This document shows positions 1-8,207 of a stretch of DNA of 60,042 bases, piece by piece. A model generated the notes under the pieces. It ran no database searches, was not told the DNA's origin, and saw nothing but the letters and a program-made list of their open reading frames with translations. Within the stretch, counting starts at the first letter, position 1. Each line of letters begins with the position of its first letter. Source of the DNA: a virus; the IMG/VR virus record IMGVR_UViG_3300047463_000151, positions 1 through 60,042 of that record; one strand, 5' to 3'. Both the position numbers and the translations under genes were made by a program.

Positions 1-300
1 TATCGTGTATACGTCAGAGGGCAAGGCTACGCCATAAAAATAGTTTACCGCTTGTGACCGTGTAAACGTGTCCTTGATTTACCGCGCTTTGACCTAGCGT
101 TTTGTTTTTACAAGTTCTGGTCTTGCTAGCAGCGCGTCGTCCGTGCTAGGTTCAGGGTGCGTACAGAGATGTACGTCGGGCCGGCCAGCCCGTGGGGCTT
201 GTTAGCATCATCCCTCCCTCGGAGTGATTAACCCTTCGGGGGAGGCGATGCTGAAAAACCCAAAAGAAGTTGAGTTTTCCCATGCTAACGAGTTTCAAAA
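1..300. other. Gene-free left edge with inverted repeats
   Basis: No convincing gene lies before the primase start. Visible structure: an inverted repeat GTTTAC (43-48) and GTAAAC (62-67) with a 13-base spacer, which could be an operator; a hairpin AGCCC-GTG-GGGCT (187-199); and CCTCCC (213-218) able to pair with GGGAGG (240-245), burying a purine-rich GGGGGAGG run. No good -35/-10 pair was found. The hairpins may end a transcript entering from the left, or form the primase leader. Confidence 0.4.
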
Positions 301-1773
301 ATGTCGAACCAAAACTCCATCGCAAGGTGGACGCAAAGACTTACGCCGAAAAAAGCTAAGTCTGTTTTCCAATTGTGCGCTACCATCCAACGTGATGCCG
401 TCGAAGTGCGTCACGGCTTCGTCGTATTTGAGTCCTCGATAGACTTCGTTCGTCGGGCCAAGGTCGGCGAATACAGTTGGTCTACGGCTCAGACGGTCTA
501 CGCGGATGCTATGCGCCTTATCGGTGCGGCCTCGCTGACTCTTGCGGAGGCCAGAGGCTTCGGCTTTCCTTTGCGTAATGTCGTCGAGGGCAAGCGTCGT
601 GGTGGCCTCTATGCGTTGACCCAGGCGCAGTACGAACGTGTGCTTGACGTATGCGTAGCGCAGCCCGTTAGCGTGTCGGCGCGTGGTCTGGGACCGGAGT
701 TCGTGGCGCTGCGTGTTCGTCGGGTGAAGGGTGTGAAGATTACCGCTCACTGCTCGTTCCATGCCGACCGCCACCCTAGCGTGGCTCTGACGGTTCGCGG
801 TGGCACCGCTTATGGTCAATGCTTTGCATGTGCTCAAAGTCTATTCGCGGTTCGTCGTGGTGAGGATTGGTTCGTTCGTGTTGCTGTGGGTGCGGTGAAT
901 AATCGGCGTATAAAGAGCACCAGAATTTCTGGTACAATAGCTAGAGAACACTCCGCCCCTCGTCGCCTCCCCCTCGCCGACTACAACGTAGACGACGCTT
1001 TCCGCGCCCGGCTTAGCCGGTGCTACACGAAGCTCCGTGGTGCTAACCGGGTCGAGCAAGACTTCGGTATGGAGCAATCCAAAACGCACCAAACACGGCT
1101 TCTCGACGCGCTTATGGAGTCCGACAAGCGAGCCGAACGTAGCCGGGAGTCCGCATACTACGGCCATATCCAGTGGCAAGCGTGCGGCGGTGACTACCGG
1201 CAATACTTACCTGACCGTTTCGTAGCGATGGATATGCTGTATCCGTCTGAATTTATCGACGTAGTAAAGGGCAAAAAGACGTATAAGATGCCCCGCAAAT
1301 TCCGCTCTGCCGGGGTAACGCATGCGCTTATCGACCTCGACGGGTTCACGGCAGCACCGCTGAACAACACCGGCCTAGCGGCGTTGAAAGACCAATTCGT
1401 AGCCTTGGGTAAAGCGCAAGGATGGTCGGGTGAAGTCGCGCTGGTTCGTACTTCGCTTCATGGGATCCATGTGGTATTCGGCCTCGACCGGATGAAGAAG
1501 CCGCAATGGTATGGTGCGCCGGGCGTGCGGGATGCGCTCGTAGAATTGGGCGCTCGATGCCTCGACCTAGTGCGCTCGGTTGGCTTTGAGGGCGGGATGC
1601 ACGATAAGCAAACGCTAGTGGCCGGTCGGCACGTTCGCCGTCCAGGCGCACGCATCGACAAGCGAGGCGAAATCTACGTTAGCCGGTTGGCGTTCGCGGC
1701 CTACGGCGATGTGTCAATTGAACCGCGTAAGCGTAAAGTGGCTCGTAAGGTGTTGGCGACGGTCTGTAACTGA
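301..1773 (+). CDS. Primase: CHC2-like zinc finger plus AEP/PrimPol-like catalytic core
   Basis: A 490-residue protein, probably the replication primase. A CHC2-type zinc site as in DnaG-like primases is seen at C151-x2-H154 and C174-x2-C177, with the family-like sequence FHADRHPS. The C-terminal half carries the three archaeo-eukaryotic primase signatures: acidic motif LIDLDG (D345, D347), TSLHGIH (H390), and a later GRHVRRPGAR segment like the third motif of PrimPol-type enzymes. The zinc finger/AEP combination is seen in phage and plasmid replication proteins. An in-frame stop at 286-288 makes ATG 301 the first start; its ribosome site is weak. No helicase motif is visible, so a separate helicase is expected outside the window. 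The AEP assignment is inferred from motifs only. Confidence 0.6.
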   Translation: MSNQNSIARWTQRLTPKKAKSVFQLCATIQRDAVEVRHGFVVFESSIDFVRRAKVGEYSWSTAQTVYADAMRLIGAASLTLAEARGFGFPLRNVVEGKRRGGLYALTQAQYERVLDVCVAQPVSVSARGLGPEFVALRVRRVKGVKITAHCSFHADRHPSVALTVRGGTAYGQCFACAQSLFAVRRGEDWFVRVAVGAVNNRRIKSTRISGTIAREHSAPRRLPLADYNVDDAFRARLSRCYTKLRGANRVEQDFGMEQSKTHQTRLLDALMESDKRAERSRESAYYGHIQWQACGGDYRQYLPDRFVAMDMLYPSEFIDVVKGKKTYKMPRKFRSAGVTHALIDLDGFTAAPLNNTGLAALKDQFVALGKAQGWSGEVALVRTSLHGIHVVFGLDRMKKPQWYGAPGVRDALVELGARCLDLVRSVGFEGGMHDKQTLVAGRHVRRPGARIDKRGEIYVSRLAFAAYGDVSIEPRKRKVARKVLATVCN

Positions 1774-1828
1774 GGCGGCTAGTGCTGGTCGAACAGTAGT
1801 AGACGATATGAAGAATATGGAGAGTCCA

Positions 1829-2179
1829 ATGATGGTCTATCTCGATGATAGCGAGGAGCAGGATGCGGCGATGAGCGCGTATTTGCGTCGTGCAAATGGA
1901 CTATATAACCACGCGCCTCGCAACTTTGAGGGGTGCGGTAAAGGGTCGCTGGCCGAACCGCCAGAAGTGAAAGAGGGTTGCGTCCTAGTCTACGGCGGCG
2001 GCGCTTGGCAAGACAGTGAATCCAAGTGGGCGCTCGAGCGCGTGAAAAGCAAATTGATGTTCCATACTTGGAACGAAGACTACTTTTACTACGAATCAGT
2101 CGAGGGTCGAGTAAAAGTCAACCGGCACAATTTCCGAGTCGATTGGGATCTCGTCGTGCCGGAAGCCGAAAAGCCATAA
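1829..2179 (+). CDS. Hypothetical protein, 116 aa
   Basis: Acidic small protein of unknown function, beginning MMVYLDDSEEQ. The ATG at 1829 is preceded by GGAG at a suitable distance. The open frame extends further upstream to 1709, but that part overlaps the primase end and looks like out-of-frame primase sequence. The next gene starts 12 bases after the stop, suggesting one transcript. No recognisable domain. Confidence 0.6.
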   Translation: MMVYLDDSEEQDAAMSAYLRRANGLYNHAPRNFEGCGKGSLAEPPEVKEGCVLVYGGGAWQDSESKWALERVKSKLMFHTWNEDYFYYESVEGRVKVNRHNFRVDWDLVVPEAEKP

Positions 2180-2191
2180 GGCGAGGTGCGT

Positions 2192-2995
2192 ATGTCGAAA
2201 CAGCCGAAGCCTGACTACAACACCAAACGACAGTTACTCCCCGAAGAAATCGAGCCTATCCTACAAGAGTGGTGGGATAAACTACACTCCTACGAATGGC
2301 TTTACGCGAACATGCCATGCACGCCAGCCGTTACCAAGCGGATTCTGCGTGGTGAGTTCTACGCCGAAGTCAAAAAGCCGTGGGTAGGCAAAAGCGGGTA
2401 TCGAAAGCGCATACCGCTGGAAACGCGCATCGAGGCTAAGCGCCTGTACTACGAGTGCGGGTGGACCTCTACGCAACTCGCGGAGAAGTTCGGCGGCGAT
2501 GCGAAACTTTGGGCTATCGCAGTGGTCACGCATCCGTTGCCGAAGCCCAGGGACCAGTGGAAGAAGAAGCCGGTCCAGGAGTTCACGGCGCTGACCGATG
2601 AGCAAGTAATAGCAGGCATCGCGCTTTACTACGATACGATGTGCAAAATCAGCGTTATCGCGGAAATGTGGGATTGTACCTATCACCAAGCGCGGGGAGT
2701 GCTGGAGGGCAAGTATTACCCACACTTGGAACGGCCCCGCGATATGCAGGTTCCGTGGGGTCAGCCGCACCCGCGTCAATTCCGCGAAGACAAAGGACCA
2801 GCGGTGAAGCAGGCGCTCCGCGACTATGTGAAGAACGACTGGTCGGTAGGTCAACTCGCACGGGCGTTAGGCACACGGCACTTCGTCGCGGAGGGCATCA
2901 TCAAGGGCACCAAATTCAAGCGCGTTCAGCGGCCTCGTAGTTTGCAAATGCTCATCGAAGAAAAACAACTGTTCGGCGACGATTGGGACGAGTAG
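2192..2995 (+). CDS. Multi-HTH repeat protein (four modules)
   Basis: A 267-residue protein built of about four copies of a 45-55 residue helix-turn-helix-like unit (about residues 15-57, 73-117, 129-186, 198-248). Each runs aromatic-x-x-G-W-T/S, a short helix with LA, a turn, a second helix, then I-x-x-G and a tail V-x-R-P. The same unit recurs in five other genes here (5974-6555, 16945-17136, 17327-18094, 18087-18455, 18452-18796). Units of this kind resemble DNA-binding HTH tails seen on phage HNH endonucleases, but no HNH motif is present. GAGG lies just before ATG 2192; GTG 2186 is an alternative. Likely DNA-binding; target unknown. Confidence 0.65.
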   Translation: MSKQPKPDYNTKRQLLPEEIEPILQEWWDKLHSYEWLYANMPCTPAVTKRILRGEFYAEVKKPWVGKSGYRKRIPLETRIEAKRLYYECGWTSTQLAEKFGGDAKLWAIAVVTHPLPKPRDQWKKKPVQEFTALTDEQVIAGIALYYDTMCKISVIAEMWDCTYHQARGVLEGKYYPHLERPRDMQVPWGQPHPRQFREDKGPAVKQALRDYVKNDWSVGQLARALGTRHFVAEGIIKGTKFKRVQRPRSLQMLIEEKQLFGDDWDE

Positions 2996-3019
2996 TGGCG
3001 ACTAAGGGACGGAGGTCCC

Positions 3020-3364
3020 ATGAAGCGGGTCACGTTCAAGTTCAAGCGCGAAATCGAAATCTCGGCGTTTGTGCCGGATGACTTTGAAGAAGCAGAGGCT
3101 AAGGAAATTGCGGACTCGATGGTTCGCACCAACTTCAAAGATTACAACGTCGCGGACTACCAGGTGTCGTTCTCGGCGCAGTTTGTTCGGGTGACAGCGG
3201 AAGATAGGGCGACTTCGTGGCACCGCGTTCACGGCGTAGACTACGAAAGCATCGTCAAAAATGACTCGCCGCTGCAAACTAATCTCGTCCTCGATGATTG
3301 GGGCACTGGCCTAGTCAACGCTTGCGGCGCTCGCTGGTGGCGCTTGGAAGACGATAATGGATAA
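3020..3364 (+). CDS. Hypothetical protein, 114 aa
   Basis: Unknown. A strong ribosome site GGAGG (3011-3015) precedes ATG 3020. The N-terminal half looks like an alpha-beta segment with charged helices (DFEEAEAKEIAD); the C-terminal half contains DDWGTGLVNACGARWW. It overlaps the next gene by 8 bases, indicating translational coupling. Confidence 0.65.
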   Translation: MKRVTFKFKREIEISAFVPDDFEEAEAKEIADSMVRTNFKDYNVADYQVSFSAQFVRVTAEDRATSWHRVHGVDYESIVKNDSPLQTNLVLDDWGTGLVNACGARWWRLEDDNG

Positions 3365-3560
3365 GAAAGAGACGAACGGTCTGCTGGAAGTGATGCAGTA
3401 CCAGGCGAATCTGATTGTCCAGATGGCCGCGTTGCTGCGTGAAGGCGCGGACATCAACGGCGAAGGTTGGGAGCGGTTGAAACAAATCCACGCGGACGCT
3501 GAAGCGTTGGAAGCCAACATCGAGGCCGCGTGGTTCGGTAATGGTGTCGCGTGCGACTGA
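3357..3560 (+). CDS. Hypothetical protein, 67 aa
   Basis: Small acidic, probably all-helical protein. It overlaps the genes on both sides (8 bases upstream, 10 downstream), a translational-coupling arrangement. No recognised domain and no membrane segment. Confidence 0.55.
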   Translation: MDKKETNGLLEVMQYQANLIVQMAALLREGADINGEGWERLKQIHADAEALEANIEAAWFGNGVACD

Positions 3561-3946
3561 CCGTGACCCTCGACCTTTACGACGAGGATGTAGCCGAGAT
3601 TACGTTGACGCAGGTGCGCTCGTTGCTGCGTGCGTACAACCCCGGCGCGGCCTCAGAATGGCCTGCTATACAGCGGCAGGGCGTACAGGGCATGGCGTGT
3701 ATACCCCGTGACTTGCAAGACGCCTACGAGGCGCTGAGCGCGTGTATCGACGCGGTAGGCGCAGCCACAGCGATGGATGTGGCGCAACGGCTACGGGTGA
3801 CGCGAGCGCAGGCTCAGACTCAGATTTTGCGGGCGCTGCTGGCAATGCGTATGGCGCGTATTCCTTTGGACGTTGAAGGCAGTTGGTCGCATGATATGCA
3901 GACGGTTCTATACCGGAGGGTCAGTGGCGCATCGTCAGCAGTTTGA
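3551..3946 (+). CDS. Hypothetical protein with winged-HTH-like C-terminus, 131 aa
   Basis: GTG start overlapping the previous stop. Residues about 75-115 (AMDVAQRLRVTRAQAQTQIL) look like a winged-helix or HTH segment, suggesting nucleic-acid binding. The N-terminus is beta-rich. The ribosome site is weak, so translation probably depends on coupling. Function unknown. Confidence 0.5.
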   Translation: MRLTVTLDLYDEDVAEITLTQVRSLLRAYNPGAASEWPAIQRQGVQGMACIPRDLQDAYEALSACIDAVGAATAMDVAQRLRVTRAQAQTQILRALLAMRMARIPLDVEGSWSHDMQTVLYRRVSGASSAV

Positions 3947-4460
3947 ATTTGTGGCGACGGTCAAAGCAAAGTACCCTCAGAACTTTGCGCTCTGTCGCGT
4001 GCTGGAAGTGGGAAGCCTCGACATCAATGGTTCGGTACGCTCGCTGTTCCAAGGGTGCCAGTACATCGGCCTCGACGTAGGCCAAGGTCGCGGTGTAGAC
4101 ATTGTGTGTTCGGGGCACGAATATGATGCGCCTGACCATAGCTACGAAACCGTTATAAGTTGCGAATGTTTCGAGCATAATCCGCATTGGATTGAGACAT
4201 TCGCGAATATGCACCGCCTAACCCGCAAGGGTGGGTTAGTAGTTATGACCTGTGCAACGACGGGCAGACCAGAGCACGGAACGACGCGGACGACGCCGAA
4301 GGATTCGCCGCTGACGGTAGCCTTGCAGTGGGACTACTACCAGAACCTCACCGAGCAAGACTTCGTTGAGCGGTTCGGCCTCGACCGCATGTTTTCTGAA
4401 TGGTCATTCAGTGTAAATCCTCGCAGTTGCGACCTGTACTTTTATGGGGTCAGGCGGTAA
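3924..4460 (+). CDS. Class I SAM-dependent methyltransferase (Methyltransf_11-like)
   Basis: 178 residues. The SAM-binding motif I is VLEVGSLDINGS, followed by YIGLDVGQG with the acidic ribose-binding residue, then VDIVC and the motif IV-like segment ETVISCECFEHN, and a strand GGLVVMT. This is the usual Methyltransf_11 order. Such phage proteins may act on small molecules, protein or sugar; the substrate cannot be told. GTG 3924 follows GGAGGG directly; the longer frame from 3873 has no ribosome site and overlaps the preceding gene more. It ends TAATG with the next gene. Confidence 0.75.
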   Translation: MAHRQQFEFVATVKAKYPQNFALCRVLEVGSLDINGSVRSLFQGCQYIGLDVGQGRGVDIVCSGHEYDAPDHSYETVISCECFEHNPHWIETFANMHRLTRKGGLVVMTCATTGRPEHGTTRTTPKDSPLTVALQWDYYQNLTEQDFVERFGLDRMFSEWSFSVNPRSCDLYFYGVRR

Positions 4461-4900
4461 TGCCAGAGCGTAACTTTTGGCGTCAGTGGGCAACGGAACC
4501 TCCTCCGCGTGATGCTCGATGGGGAATCGGCGGTGGATTCTTGCAAGACGGGATCGAGTGGAAGTTTTACCACTTGGAAAGTCGCGTGTGTGATGATGGT
4601 GCGTTGGTATGGACGCATACCGAGCAGCACGGTGACTCTACTTGCACGGTTCAGGGCGAGTACAACGTATGGAAATATGCGGGCGACCCTATGCCGACGC
4701 CGGATGAGCAGCGAAACGGGGTGGTGATATGGGAGTGGAACAGTTCGCCTGGTAGGTTGCGGTCGCTATGTAAGACGAAGGGCCAGTTTATTTGCTTGCT
4801 TCCAGTAGATGTTTATTTGCCTTGGGTTGTACTCAAGACAAATGGAGCAGAGGCAATTGTTTTGGAAGACGGTCGTACCTTGTGCGTGCTGACCGAGTAG
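4460..4900 (+). CDS. Hypothetical protein, 146 aa
   Basis: Starts inside the TAATG overlap with the methyltransferase stop, so it is probably co-translated with it. Rich in Trp and beta-prone segments (WGIGGGFLQDGIEWKFYHLES). No recognised family. Possibly an accessory of the methyltransferase judging only by coupling. Confidence 0.55.
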   Translation: MPERNFWRQWATEPPPRDARWGIGGGFLQDGIEWKFYHLESRVCDDGALVWTHTEQHGDSTCTVQGEYNVWKYAGDPMPTPDEQRNGVVIWEWNSSPGRLRSLCKTKGQFICLLPVDVYLPWVVLKTNGAEAIVLEDGRTLCVLTE

Positions 4901-4915
4901 TGATATGGTGCGCCC

Positions 4916-5152
4916 ATGCCGCCATATACCTGCCCGTTGATTGACCATATCCAGACCCAATTCGCTGACCGGCCTGTGTCGTTGCCGCCGATAGCGTTTC
5001 AAGGCGTCATCCTCGATGACCTTCACTCGATGCTCGAGGCGCTCCGAGTAGCGAACGCTGACCTACGGATTGGGTGTGAACTTGCGTTGGATCTTCAGCG
5101 CGAGAACGACGAACTACGCGACGAGGTAGCGAGGTTGCGTCGGTCGCTATGA
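4916..5152 (+). CDS. Hypothetical protein with C-terminal coiled coil, 78 aa
   Basis: The last 35 residues (LALDLQRENDELRDEVARLR) have clear leucine heptads, so it probably oligomerises. Last gene of the rightward block; its end overlaps the convergent leftward gene by 6 bases. Confidence 0.55.
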   Translation: MPPYTCPLIDHIQTQFADRPVSLPPIAFQGVILDDLHSMLEALRVANADLRIGCELALDLQRENDELRDEVARLRRSL

Positions 5153-5443
5153 CTTCATTTCGCGTTCAGCGGCCTTGCGTGCGTGCTCGAGTCCACGGAG
5201 CGCGGCTTCTTGAATCGACCGCTCTTTGAGCGTGATGTCGGGTGCGTTCGCTGCCAGGCGTGCCGCGATGATAGCGTCGGTGAGCCCGTGTAGTACGACT
5301 TCGTGTTCAGTCCGGTGCCATACGAGTTCGTCGCCGTAACGTAGGCGGAACAGCGCGAGTAGAGCGTCGGTAGCGCCGTCGCGGTTTGTGTGGCGTAGGA
5401 AGTTGACGGCGAAGGGCGCGAGTTTGACGGCGTAAGTTTGCAT
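5147..5443 (-). CDS. Hypothetical protein, 98 aa
   Basis: Alanine- and charge-rich, probably helical. ATG 5443 lies only a few bases after the CCCC end of dyad element copy 1 and has no Shine-Dalgarno, so the element itself may define initiation or a near-leaderless transcript. Last gene of the leftward block. Confidence 0.6.
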   Translation of the reverse strand: MQTYAVKLAPFAVNFLRHTNRDGATDALLALFRLRYGDELVWHRTEHEVVLHGLTDAIIAARLAANAPDITLKERSIQEAALRGLEHARKAAEREMKS

Positions 5444-5500
5444 AGGGGTAGGTCTGGAATTTGGGTTTGGAAACTAAATCGTAGGTAAAAAGCCGATTTC
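5444..5500 (-). promoter_or_regulatory. Dyad element copy 1
   Basis: GGGG at 5445-5448, then dyad AAATCG (5476-5481), 12 bases, CGATTT (5494-5499). This copy has perfect dyad arms. Read leftward it sits immediately before the gene starting at 5443. Five related copies have the same spacing. Confidence 0.75.
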
Positions 5501-5537
5501 GTTTCGTAGACTATCAGCTAAGTGATGACGCTAAGGG

Positions 5538-5786
5538 TTAGACCGGCCATGAAATCGGGAGCGAAGTAGCGTTAGAGGCGTGGTCGGCAATGTCCATGAC
5601 GACCTCGATGGCCCAATTATTTGCCTTGAAGTCGGCGAGGGCTTCTTCGTCGGTGGCGTAGTTGTAGCCTTTGGCTCTACCGGCGCTGCGTTGATGCTCG
5701 ATGGCTTCGTGGAGTGTAGCGATTTGGTACAACGGAGTGCATGTACCGCTCTGCGGGTCGAGCCAGCGGACGTAGCGTTGAAGCAT
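5538..5786 (-). CDS. Hypothetical protein, 82 aa
   Basis: Starts MLQRYVRWLDPQSG after a GAGGA ribosome site; a longer frame from GTG 5861 lacks one. Mixed alpha-beta protein of unknown function. Dyad copy 2 lies 145 bases upstream with a terminator-like hairpin in between. Confidence 0.6.
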   Translation of the reverse strand: MLQRYVRWLDPQSGTCTPLYQIATLHEAIEHQRSAGRAKGYNYATDEEALADFKANNWAIEVVMDIADHASNATSLPISWPV

Positions 5787-5878
5787 GGGTGGTCCTCGCG
5801 TGCAAAGGATCGTCGCGTGGCGGTTATAGCGCGGTTCGTGCGGATTGTGTGGCAGGCGCACGGATTGTATGCAGAAAA

Positions 5879-5903
5879 CCCCCTCGCTGTGACGCTAAGG
5901 GGG
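5879..5903 (-). terminator. Terminator- or attenuator-like hairpin
   Basis: CCCCCT (5879-5884) pairs with AGGGGG (5898-5903). On the minus strand it is followed by GGGTTTTC, a short U-run. It lies between dyad copy 2 and the gene at 5786, so it could attenuate a transcript starting at the element, or end one from the right. Confidence 0.45.
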
Positions 5904-5955
5904 TCGGTTTGGATTTTGGTATGGGAATCTAAATCGTGGCTGAAAAGCCGGTTTT
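5898..5955 (-). promoter_or_regulatory. Dyad element copy 2
   Basis: G-run 5899-5903, then AAATCG (5931-5936), 12 bases, CGGTTT (5949-5954). One arm base differs and would leave a G-T pair in RNA. Inner bases GGCT-GAAA-AGCC could form a nested stem. Confidence 0.7.
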
Positions 5956-5973
5956 GTTTCTATGGCGTCTAGG

Positions 5974-6555
5974 CTACGGGCGACCGGCTTCTAAGTAGGT
6001 TCGGCCTTTTACGATGTCGTTAGCGGCAGACTTCCCTACGCCCAAGTGCTGTGCGAGTAGCCGAGTGGACCAACCGTACTCTTGGCGTAATTCCAGCGCA
6101 GCCTCGACCTGCTGCACGGTGAGCTTGCGGTGTGGATAGTGGTCAGCCCGTTCGGGCCACGGGTACGCAAAGCCCGGTGGGCGTTCTACGTTACGCCAAG
6201 CGCGACCGCTGAGCACCAGCAGGGCCGTGGAGCGACACACACCAGCCAACCGCGAAAACGCTGCGGTTCCCATACGTTTTGCGACGTAAGCGCAAAGGAG
6301 GTCATAGCGTCGTTGCTGACGCTCTTTGGGGCTGAGTCCTTTCCAGGGGACAACGCGGCGAGGTTGACCCTTTGTGCCGTGCCAAGGGTAAGCAAAACCC
6401 CCTGGTCGCGGAACGTGCGGGTAGGACAAACCTTTGAGTAAGCACTTGGCCGCAGCGTTGCCTAACTTGAACCGCCTAGCGAACTGCTGCAAGGTCATAC
6501 GCTCCTCGACGTATTCGGTGAGCATGTCGGATACTTGCGCGTCGGTGAAGCGCAC
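5974..6555 (-). CDS. Multi-HTH repeat protein (three modules)
   Basis: 193 residues with three HTH-like units (about residues 5-58, 85-137, 143-193). The first two end in the family signature V-x-RP-x-GFAYPW. Start: GTG 6555 follows GGAGG by four bases. A longer frame to ATG 6591 would translate the dyad element copy 3 into a Pro/Gly-rich leader and is less likely. Paralogue of the rightward multi-HTH genes. Probably DNA-binding; it is a candidate to read the repeated dyads beside it, but that is inference only. Confidence 0.65.
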   Translation of the reverse strand: MRFTDAQVSDMLTEYVEERMTLQQFARRFKLGNAAAKCLLKGLSYPHVPRPGGFAYPWHGTKGQPRRVVPWKGLSPKERQQRRYDLLCAYVAKRMGTAAFSRLAGVCRSTALLVLSGRAWRNVERPPGFAYPWPERADHYPHRKLTVQQVEAALELRQEYGWSTRLLAQHLGVGKSAANDIVKGRTYLEAGRP

Positions 6556-6567
6556 GGTGCCTCCTTT

Positions 6568-6623
6568 GGGGGTGGGTATGGAAATAGGCATAGGAAAGCA
6601 AATCGTACCTATTTGGCCGATTT
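6568..6623 (-). promoter_or_regulatory. Dyad element copy 3
   Basis: G-run 6568-6572, then AAATCG (6600-6605), 12 bases, CGATTT (6618-6623). Perfect dyad arms. Directly followed leftward by the GGAGG ribosome site and GTG of the multi-HTH gene. Confidence 0.75.
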
Positions 6624-6645
6624 GCCATTGAATAAATCAGGCGGG

Positions 6646-7038
6646 TTACGCTGCTGACCTAGTGTTGAAAAGCCGCCTAGCCTCAGCGATGCCGCCCAAG
6701 CGTTGGATCATCTGGTAAATATCGGGCGCGTGGCCCCAGTCGTAAATTCCGCCCGTGGCTTCTATCAAAAATGAAACCCATCGGCGGTTCCACTCGTCTT
6801 GTTTGGCGCGTGCTGCTAACCGTGCAGCTTCGGCCTTTTCGTCGTCGGCGCGTTTCGCGTTAGCGCGGACCTCGGCGCTGGTAACCTTGAGCATTTTGGC
6901 GGCACAGCTTGTGCCGAAGTAGCGCGTCTCATTCTCGTCCAGGTCGGTTACGGCTATCGTCTTCTTCAGGTCTGAGCGCCCGCAGCAGTCGCACGCGGTC
7001 ACCTCGTCGGTCGTACCTTCGTATTGGTAGCGTAGCAT
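6646..7038 (-). CDS. Zinc-binding hypothetical protein, 130 aa
   Basis: Residues about 15-45 hold CDCCGRSDLKKT and a later FGTSCAAK, a Cys-rich domain often seen in phage proteins of unknown function, followed by a long charged helix and a C-terminal helical part. ATG 7038 follows GGAGG by four bases; dyad copy 4 lies just upstream. Confidence 0.65.
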   Translation of the reverse strand: MLRYQYEGTTDEVTACDCCGRSDLKKTIAVTDLDENETRYFGTSCAAKMLKVTSAEVRANAKRADDEKAEAARLAARAKQDEWNRRWVSFLIEATGGIYDWGHAPDIYQMIQRLGGIAEARRLFNTRSAA

Positions 7039-7050
7039 CGAGCCTCCGAT

Positions 7051-7108
7051 AAGGGGCCGGGTTGGAAATTGGGGAGGGTAAGGCAAATCGTAGGGGATTT
7101 GCCGATTC
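7051..7108 (-). promoter_or_regulatory. Dyad element copy 4
   Basis: GGGG 7053-7056, AAATCG (7085-7090), 12 bases, CGATTC (7103-7108). One base longer between G-run and dyad than copies 1-3. It fills the space between the stop of the gene at 7110 and the ribosome site of the gene at 7038. Confidence 0.75.
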
Positions 7109-7109
7109 G

Positions 7110-7316
7110 TTATCCGACAAGCAGTGAATCCAGACGGTCTAGCGCCAGCCTTACTAGGGCGTCAGTATGCTCGTCTTTACCAATTTCGTGGCTGAGCGCC
7201 TCGTCGCGAAGCTTGGTCCAAACATATACTTTGTGTTCGCGGCGGAATCCGCGACATGTGCCAGTAGTGTAGCGTTCGATAGAAACGAGCAGGTCAAGAA
7301 CTTCATCGGTGTCCAT
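7110..7316 (-). CDS. Hypothetical protein, 68 aa
   Basis: Small helical protein starting MDTDEVLDLLVSIERY. GGAGCC ribosome site before ATG 7316. No recognised domain. Confidence 0.6.
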   Translation of the reverse strand: MDTDEVLDLLVSIERYTTGTCRGFRREHKVYVWTKLRDEALSHEIGKDEHTDALVRLALDRLDSLLVG

Positions 7317-7349
7317 GGTAGGCTCCAGTGGTGGTTAGAGGGCGGCGAG

Positions 7350-7658
7350 CTAGGCCGCGAGCAGCGCAGCGAGTTCGTGGTGGTAGTCAACGCTGACATT
7401 GCCTCCCCACCGGATGTGCATCGTCCCAGTGATTGGATTCCCGCCAATTTCGCCGATTACCTGAACATTCGGCCAGTAGCCTTCGACTAAAACGTATTCG
7501 CCGTCGTAGTCGCTGACTGACGTTACGACGAAACTTGGTACTGTGTCCGCGATTTTTGTGAGTCCGAGGGCTTCTTCCACGCCCCATTCGCTAGGGTGCG
7601 CCATGGCCTCGGAACAGACGGCGCGGAGTTCATCAGTGAGTAGGATTTGGGTGGACAT
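7350..7658 (-). CDS. Hypothetical protein, 102 aa
   Basis: Starts MSTQILLTDEL after AGGAGCC; the frame from 7691 is longer but lacks a ribosome site. The C-terminal half is beta-rich (EYVLVEGYWPNVQVIGEI). Unknown function. Confidence 0.6.
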   Translation of the reverse strand: MSTQILLTDELRAVCSEAMAHPSEWGVEEALGLTKIADTVPSFVVTSVSDYDGEYVLVEGYWPNVQVIGEIGGNPITGTMHIRWGGNVSVDYHHELAALLAA

Positions 7659-7697
7659 GGTGGGCTCCTGTGGGTGGCTAGTGTAGGTCACGAAGGT

Positions 7698-7877
7698 TCA
7701 GCCGTATGGACGGACTGACCACCAGTTTTCCTTTTTGACTTCCGCGCTGCACGACTCACATTTGAGAGCCGACCACGCGAAATGGTAAACGGTCTGCAAT
7801 GCAGCGCATTCAGGGCAACGTACTAGCGTTCCGTCTCGGCGTGCGCGTGTATAGCGAGTGACGGGTGCGATGGTCAT
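7698..7877 (-). CDS. Small zinc-ribbon protein, 59 aa
   Basis: Two CxxC pairs (CPEC and CESC) about 20 residues apart form a probable zinc ribbon. AAAGGGAGA ribosome site before ATG 7877. Leader element B precedes it. Possible nucleic-acid or protein adaptor. Confidence 0.6.
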   Translation of the reverse strand: MTIAPVTRYTRARRDGTLVRCPECAALQTVYHFAWSALKCESCSAEVKKENWWSVRPYG

Positions 7878-7900
7878 GGTTTCTCCCTTTGTTGAAGTCG

Positions 7901-7943
7901 GCCACATACTTAGCCCTAGTGGGGCTGCGGATGGGGTCGGCTA
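7901..7943 (-). promoter_or_regulatory. Leader element B, copy 1
   Basis: A 43-base segment between the stop of the gene at 7941 and the ribosome site of the gene at 7877. It matches the segment at 8208-8250 closely (shared CCACAT, CTTAGCCC, GGGCT, CGGATGGG and TCGGC). Both form a hairpin AGCCC with GGGCT. It may be an intercistronic RNA structure. Confidence 0.6.
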
Positions 7944-8180
7944 TTCCTCATCGTTGCTATCGGTGCGGGCATGATTTGTGGTGCAATTGTCGGGACACTC
8001 GTCAGAGTGTTCACACATACATGCGTTCATGCAGGTTCCGTTGTCGCACAGAAGGCATACCGGCCCCAACTGGTAGGAGGGGTCATCTTCTTGTACGCCC
8101 CTATCGTTCTGACATAGTTTACATTCGCAGGTATTTTCTGCCCGCACGCCGAAGTACCATGCTTGTTTATTGGTATACAT
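7941..8180 (-). CDS. Cysteine-rich protein, 79 aa
   Basis: Ten cysteines in 79 residues (CECKLC, CLLCDNGTC, CMCEHSDEC, CPDNC), so probably a multi-metal-binding or knotted protein. ATG 8180 follows AAAGGGAGA. The longer frame from 8318 overlaps the upstream gene and is unlikely. Function unknown. Confidence 0.6.
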   Translation of the reverse strand: MYTNKQAWYFGVRAENTCECKLCQNDRGVQEDDPSYQLGPVCLLCDNGTCMNACMCEHSDECPDNCTTNHARTDSNDEE

Positions 8181-8207
8181 CGTGTCTCCCTTTGTTTTAT
8201 TGCCAGA

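Noticed and set aside
248-442. ORF beginning after GGGGGAGG before the primase
   Set aside because: Spacing from GGAGG to ATG is only two bases and most of the frame is out-of-frame primase sequence.
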